Notes under the pieces: model-generated
What the model saw: the letters and a program-made list of their open reading frames with translations, nothing else
The model's database searches: none
What the model was told of the DNA's origin: nothing
DNA from: Henckelia pumila
Lineage: Eukaryota; Streptophyta; Magnoliopsida; Lamiales; Gesneriaceae
Assembly (NCBI RefSeq): GCF_033568475.1
Contig: NC_133122.1
Span: 164,698,130 to 164,762,129, forward strand
DNA: 64,000 nucleotides
Reading direction: 5' to 3'
Shown here: one piece after another, positions 47,633 to 56,757 of the stretch
Layout of the letters: the number at the start of each line of letters is the position of its first letter
Position numbering within the stretch: the stretch's first letter is position 1
Program-made: the position numbers and the translations under genes

Positions 47633-48892
47633 CTACATGCGGGTTTCAGTAGATGATATAAACTTCTGCATCATCTGCTCCAAGCTTGATTTCTCCTCTT
47701 GAGGTTGCCTGCTGTAGTTCTGATTCCCATATGCTTTATTATTTTGTCCACCCCATGAGAAATTTGGATGTTGTCTCCACCCTGGATTGTATGAATTCAA
47801 AAATGGGTCATTCCTTGGGCGATTTTGATTTCCCATGTGACTTGCCATAACTCCCTCCGGTTGAGAAAATGTTTGACAGTCTTTCGTGAAATGCTCTGCA
47901 CCACATTTTTCACACCACACTTCTTGTAGTCGCATCACAGAGTTTCCCACGCTTAGTTCCTCAATCCTTTTGTTCATGACTTCAAGTTGAGCAGCCACTG
48001 ATGTGAATGCATCAATTTGATGAATTCCAGTAGATTTCCGGGCTGCACCCCTTTCAGATTGAGGATGATAGCTACTAGATGCCATTTCCTCGATTAATTC
48101 AAAGCCATCCTCTGACGATTTTCGCAGAAGATTTCCACCTGCAGCTGCATCTAACATGGTACGATTTGAGTGAGAAAGACCATAATAAAAAGTTTGTACC
48201 ACAAGGCCCTCTGGTAATTGGTGGTGTGGACATCTCCGCAGTAGATCCTTGTAGCGCTCCCATGCTTCGTAAAACGTTTCCTGTTCTCCTTGGGAAAAAG
48301 TTGTGATATCAGCTCTCAGCTTCATTGAATTAGATGGTGGAAAGTATTTGGTGAGGAAAGACTTCGCCAAATCATCCCAAGTTGTGATGGAACCTGCAGG
48401 TAAATTCGTTAGCCATGCTTTCGCCTTGTCTCGCAGTGTAAAAGGGAATAAACGCAACCGAATAGCATCATCAGAAACTCCCTGTATCTTGAATGTATCA
48501 CAAATTTCCAAAAAATTTGTGATGTGTACATATGGTTCATCAATGACACTCCCACCAAATTGAAGTGTGTTATGAATCATTTGAAGAATGGCCGGCTTTA
48601 TCTCAAAGTGATTAGCTGCTACAGTTGGCCGGATGATGCTTGGTCTAGCACCTTCAATGTTTGGCAAGGCAAGATCCATCATGGATCTGTAAACTGGTTG
48701 TTCCTGTTCATGTTCTTCTTCCATTTCTTGTTGTTGTTGTTGCCTTCTTTTCCTATGAAAAGTTCTCTCGATTTCTGAATCAAAAGACAATAGTTCCTCA
48801 GGTGAGTGTTGCATGTACTGCAAGAGAATCCTGCAATCCACAGATGGAAATGAGTGATTAAAATTATAATAGAGAAAAATCAAATAAAACAA
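47633..48892 (-). pseudogene. Athila-like Gag
   Basis: This is capsid and RNA-binding protein. A Gln/Glu-rich stretch (RRQQQQQEMEEE) precedes a retrotransposon gag domain with AKAWLTNLP, FLTKYFPP and FYEAWERYKDLLRRCPHH. A zinc knuckle CEKCGAEHFTKDC follows. The first ATG at 48892 is very close to the primer-binding site, so the ATG at 48814 (MQHSPEEL) is an equally likely start. TAG at 47633-47635 (expected Gln) separates it from protease. Confidence 0.87.
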
Positions 48893-48908
48893 ATTAAAAT
48901 CTATTTAG

Positions 48909-48926
48909 TCCCCGGAAACGGCGCCA
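48909..48926 (-). other. primer-binding site (Asp tRNA)
   Basis: The minus strand reads TGGCGCCGTTTCCGGGGA, one base from the complement of the Asp tRNA 3' end. It lies six bases inside the 5' LTR. Confidence 0.88.
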
Positions 48927-48932
48927 AAAACT

Positions 48933-50384
48933 TGATCGACGGAATACTAACACTTAAATTTTCTTTAAAAATCTCTCAAATCCAGTCGATAATAATCGCA
49001 AGTGCACGATTCAAGTTATAATAAAATGTACTGAGTACGAGTATCGTCCTCAGGGACTAACAATAATAATTTGTCTCGTTGATTTTCAACTACACAAAGT
49101 ATCTCAAATTTGATTTTGGAATTATCTAACACTTAAAATTAATTAAGAACTCAACGTAAATAAAAGTGGATTTCACAACCAAACAATCAATTCTCAGACT
49201 GAAGAACACCAATTCAAAATGATTTTGTTAGAATTTTGGTTCACCTTTCCCCTAATTGAACTGGACGATTGGAATTTAATTTATTCTTATAAATTTGACA
49301 GAAATTTCTGTAACATTGGCACTCTCTCTCGAGGTGATGTCAAACTAATCAAATTAGTGAAATAATTAAATCTCTTTAATTATTTATCATGACTGATTGC
49401 TTTGCGTTCTATGAATTCTACAACTTTCAACCTGGTGGTTTATGGATATCAACATGTACTAAATACCATATCTCTATGCATATTTTAAGTCCATGGATTC
49501 TATCATTCGTCCTAATTAGGAACCTATCTCTCGATAGCAATTCACAATTTACGAATCTATGTTAAGGGTAGCTAATCATCAACATAGAAAGAAAAACATG
49601 ATAAAATCAATTATAAACATAAATCAAATCTCAATACGTCCGGTGATTCAATCACACTACAGTGTTTCGGTGTTAGGATCCCCTCGATTCCAACAAAATA
49701 AAAACTTAGCTACTGGAATTCATTACAAAAATTCAATCTCAAAAGTGTTTAACATAAAAATTCAGAAGAGAAGAAAAGAAAAACTCCCAACGGAGAAGAG
49801 AAATCTTGAATTGCTCAGCCGCCGTCTGCCTCCTGATGTGCATCCGTCTCCCCCCTCAAAAACTAAGGAAAGAATTGTATTTAAAGTCCCCAAGAATCCT
49901 TCCCGAAATAAATTCTCTAAAAAAAAAAAAATTTCACATCAGCGCATCGCGCCTGAGCGGTAGAAAATTACCACGCGGGCGCCTGAAAATTTGGCTACTC
50001 CTGTTTCCCAAGTTCGTGGTTGCGCCCGCGCGGTAGAAAAATTGCCGCACGAGTGCCATGCATTTCTGCTAGCTACTGTTTTACAAATGATGAGTGCGCC
50101 CGCGCGGTAGAAAATTGCCGCGCGGGCGCCTCGTCTTTTTCCTGAAATGTGCTTTTCTTCTTGTGCTATCCTCACCGCCTCAATTGTGCATCACCTTCTC
50201 ACCAAGTATCAGCATTTCTTGGTGATTTCCTGCAATAAACATAAATAAACCAGAGGAGTGACTACAAAAAAACTTTAAAACAATAAACGAAACAAGAATG
50301 GTAAAAACAGATACAACGAAAACGAAACTAATGCAAAACAAACACAAAACAAGCAAAAATAACGCACAAAAACGACTCCTATCA
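48933..50384 (-). repeat. 5' LTR of Athila-like element (three hairpin modules)
   Basis: 1452 bp, TGATCGACGG...CTCCTATCA. It carries hairpin modules at 49942-49983, 50022-50057 and 50096-50130. Apart from the extra 75-bp module it matches the 3' LTR closely. Confidence 0.95.
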
Positions 50385-50389
50385 TTTAT

Positions 50390-50414
50390 CACCAAAACTT
50401 ATAATTTATCAACA
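50390..50414 (-). repeat. Sirevirus-like 3' LTR, segment 3 of 3
   Basis: The inner end of the LTR, ending TTATCAACA. It directly adjoins a polypurine tract (minus strand, 50415-50433, AAAAAAAGGGGGAAATTTT). The three LTR segments sum to about 1.24 kb. Confidence 0.7.
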
Positions 50415-50515
50415 AAAATTTCCCCCTTTTTTTGTGATGTCAAAACCAAGTCACTTTTTCAATTATCCAGACTGATATAAAAGACGTAGATCAAAAGACT
50501 TTCTTTCATAGCTTC

Positions 50516-50516
50516 C

Positions 50517-50575
<59 letters not shown>
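50516..50575. repeat. (AAT)n microsatellite
   Basis: About 20 uninterrupted AAT/ATA units between the polypurine tract and the env-like ORF of the Sirevirus-like element. Confidence 0.97.
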
Positions 50576-50730
50576 GTACTGAGCATAAAATATATCAAAA
50601 TTCTTCAATATTTTCTGATCTGCTTCAAACTTTTCTGATCTGCTATTTCTTCCCTTTTCCTTTGGCCATTTTGGATGAGGTAGCTTTTTCCCCTTTTTGG
50701 CATCACCAGCCTCATGTAGTAGATCAAGAA

Positions 50731-53256
50731 TTAACGTGAGCTCGGTACCAAAGGTATCGTGATGCTTTTGATTGTTTGTTTTATTGGAATCTTGAATGCT
50801 ATCAAGTCTGGAAGGATTTCAGCATTTTTTTTTTGTTTTCTGTGCAAGCGCAACATAGATTCAGATATATCACTGACCATATTCAGCATATTGGCCTTGA
50901 AATCTTTTAAATCTATAGAAGTTTGAGTTTTTTCTGTCTGCAACTCAGATACCAGATTGGACAGTTGATTGAAAGATTTAGATAAAAATTGGGGTGTCAG
51001 TACATCATTCTGGTGAAGAGAAGGAGCAGCATCTTGAGAGGAGACAAAATTAAAAATTTGAAGAACTGGAGGGACATCAGTAGAAGGCTTAGAATCAATC
51101 TCTTCTATAAATATTGGTGAAGCTTGAACTGATTGTTGGGCAAGAGCAGCTTCAGTTGATATTGACACCTCGAATATCTTTGTAGAAGGAATTGCCAATT
51201 CCTTTTCGAATAAAACAATCAGAGGTTTGAAGTGAGTGTGAATTGGATCAAGCTTTATTACCTTGAAGATAGGAGGAAGTTCCAATGTAAACACTCTGTC
51301 TGCTTCCAAACTTTCTTCCTCAATCAAAGATTTTGCAGATGGATCTTTAGGTTGTTCTGCAGCTGGAATAAAAGGAACAAGAGCTGTGTTTAGATCAAAG
51401 TTGAGTTCCTCAGAAGAGGTCAAGATCAGCATTTGTTTTGGAGGCTCAACAAAAACATCCTCAATGAACAAGTCATCAGAAGGTGGATTCTCCATTGGAG
51501 ATTCATTCATAGGTTGATCAACAGATGGCTCTTCTATCTGAGTCTCAATCAGATGTTCCTCAATTAAAGATTCTTCTCCAAAGGTTCTCAGGTATAAAAT
51601 CAGTCAGTTGAGTTTCCTTTGGAGGATAGAATGGTTGTGCAGGAGAGTGCGGGTGTGAGACATGATCATTAGAAGGAAGACTGATTATCGGATCAAAGTC
51701 TTCTGATTCAAAGATGGTCCTAGATGAGTTATTTTGAGCTATTTTCGCTGATGAGACCTCAACAGGGAAATCTTGTCTCATCATTTGAGCAGTAGAAGTC
51801 ATCAGGAGAGCATCGTTCTCCAGTTGACTTATTGCAGCAGTTTGATAAAAAACATCCAAACTTGTTGGATTGAACTTAGCTCTCTTCAGTCTCAAATAAG
51901 CTCGCAGAAGGCTTTCCTTCAATCTGAGTTCAACAAATTTTCTTCTTTCTAGTGCAAGTGAGATATCTTGAGTTTCAGCCCACTCAAGAATATTGTCTTC
52001 AAGAGCAGCAATATTAGACAGCTTGTTCAAAGTCTTAATATTTGATAAGTGATTTTTGGTCCGGTGGAATACCCATCTGTCAAAGACTTTCATCTTTTCC
52101 TCTGCACTCTAGATGATGTGATGAGCAGCTTGATCAATAAGCCTTTGAGTGTTGAAAGTTGAAGATGAATCAGATGTATCACTGGGCTCTTTGAAAAATC
52201 TAGACCGAAGAGTAGTGATATTCATTTGGGTTACTAATGGAACAACACTTTCAACTCTTGAAAGGGGTATAGCTGGAAATGGAGCATATTGAATTGATGT
52301 TGGAACTCGGGGAGGAGGTCTAAGAGATCTCTTATTATTTTGAGGAGGGGGAAGAACGATCTCGGCCAGAGTCACTTGATCTGACTCTAACTCTTATGAC
52401 TGAGTGGATTCAATCAGTATTTTCTTTTTGACCGATTTCTTCCTCTTTGTAGCAGATGGCTTTTGAGCTGCAGTGGACTTTGCAACCTGAATTTCTAGAG
52501 GCTTTGATTCATCTGGTACATTCAAGTCTTCAATCTCATCTGGATTGGGTGTACCATGCTTGAACATGATCAACTTCTTGGCCGTGTACACCTCAATGGC
52601 CCTCTGATTTAATGTCTTGTGCGGATAGAGGGTCCCAGATGGACATTCAAATCATTCAAGATTTCTTCGATTTGAATTGCAAAACCTTGAGATTGGACTG
52701 TTGGAGCAGTGATCATTGTAGATAGAATATGAAACAAAACAACATACCAATTTACTGCAATACCAGCAGAGATAACAACCATAACTTCAAACTTTTCAGA
52801 TGTAATGGCATCAAAAGAACCTGCTTTGTTCAAAAGTGATTTGGCCATGATGTCGTGCAGCAGCCTGAACTCCATCTTGAGTTCTTTCTTCTTTCAACGT
52901 ACTCTGATTGGCTTGTCCGTCAGAGAGTACATTCGTTACATCTGGTTCATCATTTCAGCAGAAATTTTCAAGAAATCGGTTATCCCCTATCTGGGAAGAT
53001 CAAATGAAGAAGCAAATAGAGCAGATGTAATCCTCACAAACTCTCCACCCAGAGATGTGGATATAACTGTATCTTCAAGCTTTGCCATCTGAAAGAACTT
53101 TGGAATGGCCCGCTTGTAGATGATTTTCCTGCCTTCCAGGAATTTCCCCAGCACAGAAGCTTCGATAGTGCAGAACATTTCCATCATTCCTTGATTTGGA
53201 AGATCGAAGACTGTGTGGAAATCGATAATAAGAACATTTTGGGTAATCATAGACAT
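50731..53256 (-). pseudogene. Sirevirus-like env-like (accessory) ORF, about 840 codons, broken
   Basis: A long accessory ORF lies 3' of pol and 5' of the 3' LTR, where Sireviruses carry an env-like gene. It starts MSMITQNVL at 53256. The N-terminal block (53256-52609) is moderately conserved-looking and hydrophobic. A basic stretch KRKKSVKKK and a Pro-rich part follow (52591-52109). Next is a helical Leu/Glu/Lys-rich block (52093-51560), an acidic Pro/Ser part, and a coiled-coil-like end (about 50830-51000). Stops fall near 52987, 52910 and 52885. The frame shifts near 52620. Stops fall near 52392 and 52108, and a further shift near 51565. I see no convincing signal peptide or transmembrane helix, so the function is unknown. 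The family seems common in Lamiales genomes from memory, which is weak evidence. Confidence 0.68.
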
Positions 53257-53393
53257 GGTTTTCCTGCGAATTGAAGAAGAAAAGAGTAAGAGTAAATTTG
53301 TTCTTTACGAGAAAAATCTTAGGGCTCAAATGGTAAGTGTCGAAGAAGGTGATTCAGTGGGTTTAAGAAATTATGCCCAAATACGTGGATAAA

Positions 53394-53401
53394 TGACGTC
53401 A
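53394..53401. promoter_or_regulatory. TGACGTCA palindrome (bZIP-type site)
   Basis: A perfect TGACGTCA, the core recognised by TGA-type plant bZIP factors, lies 109 bp upstream of a TATA box (53510) on the plus strand. An ACGTGG core (53383-53388) is adjacent. Both sit between two divergent ORFs. Confidence 0.5.
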
Positions 53402-53509
53402 CCACTTTTAAATTCAAAAAAATTACGGCGTAAAGTGGCTGTACCATCCCCCGGAAAAGATAATAATATATTTAATTTGCGTCGGGGATACAAAAAGTCA
53501 AAAATCCCT

Positions 53510-53517
53510 TATAAATA
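53510..53517 (+). promoter_or_regulatory. TATA box of the antisense ORF
   Basis: TATAAATA lies 56 bases before the ATG at 53573, a good distance for a short plant leader. It is on the strand opposite to the Sirevirus-like element. Confidence 0.55.
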
Positions 53518-53572
53518 AACTAATCGGATCAATTGTCCGATTAAATTCTACACACAAAAAAATCAGATAAGC

Positions 53573-53947
53573 ATGTCTCAGAGCATTGAAGAACGTCAAG
53601 AAGAACTTCAAGAGTTTGTCCTCAAATACACGATGAGGACATTCTTCAAGATTGAAGAGATACACATGTATCACAATGCCATCTTCCCACCGCGCAAGGA
53701 GGAGGAGGGAAGAGATCTCTCCTACAGGATAGAGAAATACAGGGACATTTTATGGTCCCAGAATGATGAAGCCATCTTCTCTTCAGAAGGTGCACAATAT
53801 CTTCTTCTTCGTAAGGAGGAGAAGATGCTTACTAACTTGATTTATGCAGGTGAGTTTATTTTCAAGCCGTTTGAACCACCACTTAGAGAGTGGTTGTCTA
53901 AATGGCAAAAAGAGGTGAATATAAAGAAAATAATGTATGCTTCTTGA
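53573..53947 (+). CDS. antisense accessory ORF of the Sirevirus-like element, function unknown
   Basis: An intact 124-residue ORF runs opposite to the element, in the gap between pol (ends about 54268) and the env-like ORF (starts 53256). It is Glu/Arg-rich and probably helical. It begins MSQSIEERQEELQEF and ends IKKIMYAS. It contains IEEIHMYHNAIFPPRKEEE and later FKPFEPPLREWLSKW. No zinc, nuclease or transmembrane motif is visible. A TATA box and a TGACGTCA site lie upstream, and the frame is undamaged while both neighbours on the other strand are broken. Antisense ORFs are known in some plant LTR retrotransposons with unknown roles. It could also be a captured gene fragment. I do not recognise a function. 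Confidence 0.55.
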   Translation: MSQSIEERQEELQEFVLKYTMRTFFKIEEIHMYHNAIFPPRKEEEGRDLSYRIEKYRDILWSQNDEAIFSSEGAQYLLLRKEEKMLTNLIYAGEFIFKPFEPPLREWLSKWQKEVNIKKIMYAS

Positions 53948-54267
53948 AGGATGTATACATTTTATTTTATGAATGAAAACAAGTATTTTGCTTATTTTGT
54001 GTCTCTGAGCGTGTGAAATTGTGAATGAATGTGCAAATCAATTGTGAGAGTATGCACAGAGTGGAGTATGCGTACTACTAAATAATCATAGATAATAAGA
54101 TGTAAGGCAGATAAGTTTATGACAAATAAACGTAAAATAAATGAATTTAAATGTGCGTAATATAGATAAATTTGATACAGATGAGTTTAGGTACGCTGAT
54201 CAAATTCAAATCAGATAAGTTCATGGAAGATAAAAAATAAACAAGTTCCCCCTAAAAGTAAGCATAT
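53948..54267. other. AT-rich spacer between the antisense ORF and pol end
   Basis: No ORF of note. AAATAAA stretches near 54125-54142 could serve as a polyadenylation region for the antisense ORF. Confidence 0.4.
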
Positions 54268-54705
54268 TTAATCAATATCAATTAATCCAAGAACATTTCT
54301 AAAGTAATAAAACTTAGCGTCGGGTAATGGTTTTGTGAAGATATCCGCAACGTGCAGATCAGTTGAGATGTATTCCATACGAACATCTTTCTTTTTGAAC
54401 ATGATCCCGAATGAAATGATGACGAATGTCAATGTGCTTTGTTCTGGAATGTAATACTGGTTTGTAAGTGATAGAAATTGCACTTGTGTTGTCACAGTAG
54501 ATAGGTTCTTCAGATAAAACAACTCCATAATCCCTGAGTTGTTGTTGAATCCATAGCAATTGTGCACAGCAACTTTCTGCGGCTATGTATTCTGATTCAG
54601 CTGTAAATGTAGCAATATAAGTTTGTTTCTTACTGAACCAACAAATTAGCCTATCTCCGAGATATTGACAAGTTTCACTTGTGATTTTACGATCTATTCT
54701 GCATC
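54268..54705 (-). pseudogene. Sirevirus-like pol: RNase H fragment
   Basis: This is the C-terminal end of a copia-type RNase H with WFSKKQT, AESEYIAAESCCAQ, YCDNTSAI, HSRTKHIDIRHHFIRDHV and ADIFTKPLP. A one-base shift in the A-rich run near 54395 separates the last two frames. The upstream part of pol is cut by the insertion of copia element C at 54706. Confidence 0.88.
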
Positions 54706-54983
54706 TGTTACGCCTTAAATGCATACAAATCTCGTGTTATGAGATTAATGTTTTTAATGCATTAACAAGTCTCATAATATTATGTTTTGATGATTACAAA
54801 ACTCGGTTAATTGTTACTAACCATTTAAAGTGAGATTTTGCAGATTAGAATTTATTGACAAATAAATTGTTGGAAGTTATTTTGAAGCTATACATGTATT
54901 TATAAAGTCTTTTATTGCTCATTGAATGGATGGAACATTGTTAAGAGATATGAAAAAAAAAGAGAAGAAGAAGCCAAAGTATG

Positions 54984-55690
54984 GAGCAGCAACTTCCGAA
55001 ACTTACTGGGAATTTTCTATGCATTTAAATCCGATCTCCACCAGTAATAATCGTGATGAAGAAGTTTTACATGTGTTGTCCGAATTTGAGAGCAATCCAA
55101 CGGCTAGATATGGAGTTATGATTTTTCCACAAAAATTGTGCAGTACCTATTTCTGCAGAACTTGTAGTGAAGAATGAAGAACCAACTTCTGAAAATTACT
55201 GGACGTGCTTGAGACATCCAAATCAAATCTCCACCAATCAAAATCAATATCAGGATGTTTTCAAACTTATATCAAAATTTCATATCAATCCAACGGCTAG
55301 ATATGAAGTTATGATTTTTCTACAAAGATTGCACAGTACTTATTTCTGCAGAACATGAAGCAAATTATGAAGATTCAACTTCAGAAATTAACTGGGATTG
55401 TTTGATATATCTAAATCACATCTCCACCAATCAGATTCAAATTCCGGATGTTTTACAACCTCTGTCCAAATTTCAGATCAATCCAACGGATGGATATGGA
55501 GATATGAATTTTTTAAATTTGTTGCACAGAACAAGTTCGAAAACTTGATGAAGTGACTTCCGAAAATTACTGGAAATGTTTGACTCGTTAGAATCAAATC
55601 TCCACCGTTCCAATTAAAGATCCAGATGTTTTAAAGCTTCCGTTCAAATTTCCGATCAATCCAACGGTTAGATTGGAAGATATGATTTTT
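54984..55690 (+). repeat. four degenerate ~190-bp repeats in the U3 of element C
   Basis: Each unit contains ACTTCCGAAAATTACTGG, then CAAATCTCCACC, then CAATCCAACGG, then ATGATTTTTCC. Units start near 54988, 55174, 55378 and 55553. The two short ORFs over this area resemble each other only because the DNA repeats. They may act as enhancer units upstream of the TATA box. Confidence 0.8.
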
Positions 55691-55809
55691 CCCCAAAATC
55701 CGCTCAGTGCTGGGAAAATGTAGGCAGCGGCGCCGAACACTTTTTGTCACTCCTTGACTTCTTACCACACGCTCCAAGCACTCAAATCAGATTCAAATCT
55801 TTGCTAACT

Positions 55810-55817
55810 ATAAATAG
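55810..55817 (+). promoter_or_regulatory. TATA box of element C LTR
   Basis: TATAAATAGAGG is a near-ideal plant TATA context downstream of the U3 repeats. Transcription would start near 55840. Confidence 0.65.
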
Positions 55818-55934
55818 AGGCCATCCAAGTTCATTTGGAGACATCCCAACTCATCTCTTCTCTCCTTTGCAAGCAATTTCTCACTATCAAAGTGTTTGTG
55901 TGATATATTTGAGAGTGTTTGTAAAAATAGTTTG

Positions 55935-56140
55935 TGAGTTGGTTGTGCTATTGTTGTAAACACTTGAGTGTGAAGCCAAGTGTGTTGTGCTATCGTTGTA
56001 AACACTTGTGTGTGAAGCCAAGTGTATTTTACGAGTGTTGAGGCTATCCTTGGAGCCCTTAAGGCCAAGAGTGTTGAGTTGTTTCGGCGCGGTGATCGTG
56101 TCAAGTTGTAAGGCTATCCTTGGAGCCATCAAGGCCAAGA
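55935..56140 (+). repeat. short tandem repeats in R/U5 of element C
   Basis: GTTGTAAACACTTG.GTGTGAAGCCAAGTGT occurs twice (near 55953 and 55997). AGGCTATCCTTGGAGCC..AAGGCCAAGA also occurs twice (near 56041 and 56111). Confidence 0.75.
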
Positions 56141-56382
56141 CGTTCGAAGTGCTAGTGGATCCTTGGTTAATCGACTTAACCAAGAAGGGGAGACGTAGAC
56201 GATTTATCGTCGAACTTCCATAAACATCTCTTATCCCTTTTACTGCTTTATTTACATTACGCATTTATTTACCGCACTTATCATTTGATTGCTTAAGTCT
56301 TCCGCTTGCGTACTTGCATAATCGCTTTAAATTGCTAAAGTTGCCAATAGAACCTAAATCCCCCCCATTAGGTTCTAACAAG

Positions 56383-56395
56383 TGGTATCAAAGCC
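56383..56395 (+). other. primer-binding site of element C
   Basis: TGGTATCAAAGCC follows the LTR by two bases and complements initiator Met tRNA with one change. Confidence 0.8.
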
Positions 56396-56436
56396 ATTTG
56401 AAAATACTTTTCAAATCCTTTTTATTGCAAACCTAG

Positions 56437-56757
56437 CGAGTGATTATGCTCAAGGGCAATCTACTAATCGTCCTCCTCTTTTTAATGGCATAAACTACGA
56501 GTATTGGAAAAATCGTATGTCCCTATATATCCAATCCGTAGACTATGACCTATGGAAAGTGACGGTGAAAGTTCCCTATACACCTATGAAAATAGTTGAT
56601 GGGGTTGAAATTCCTAAGGGAATGGATGACTTTTCAAAAGAGGACATGAAATTAATTTCTCAAAATGCTAAAGCTATGAATATCTTGCATTGTTCCTTAG
56701 ATATGAACGAGTACAACCGGATATCGATGTGCTCATCCGCTAAAGAGATATGGGACA
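56437..56757 (+). pseudogene. copia element C Gag, N-terminal fragment
   Basis: A copia Gag N-terminus reads RPPLFNGINYEYWKNRM, then MKLISQNAKAMNILHCSL and AKEIWDM. The frame is open from the primer-binding site but has no ATG before 56518. It is cut at 56757 by the LTR of copia X copy 2. The rest of element C lies beyond the window. Confidence 0.85.

Larger units (their letters stand above)
38919..50384 (-). mobile_element. Athila-like Ty3/gypsy element, minus strand
   Basis: The 11,466-bp element is complete and flanked by TTTAT (38914-38918 and 50385-50389). LTRs are 38919-40295 and 48933-50384. The primer-binding site complements Asp tRNA, and a polypurine tract abuts the 3' LTR. The internal order on the minus strand is gag, protease, RT, RNase H, integrase, then an extra env-like ORF and a 1.6-kb noncoding tail. 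This layout, the tRNA-Asp primer and the large size fit Athila. Several nonsense codons, one frameshift and two catalytic substitutions show it is dead. Confidence 0.93.
54706..56380 (+). repeat. 5' LTR of copia element C
   Basis: The LTR starts TGTTACGCC within the interrupted RNase H and ends GGTTCTAACA, followed by a primer-binding site. It is 1675 bp. The preceding GCATC (54701-54705) would be the target duplication, but the partner is outside the window. Within it are four degenerate units of about 190 bp, a TATA box and two short tandem repeats. Confidence 0.82.

Noticed and set aside
48909..48926. Possible Asp tRNA gene
   Set aside because: Only the 18 bases complementary to the tRNA 3' end are present, beside an LTR. 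It is a primer-binding site.
54926..55358. Two similar short plus-strand ORFs that look like a repeated protein
   Set aside because: Their similarity follows the 190-bp DNA repeat in the U3. Units 3 and 4 do not keep the frame.
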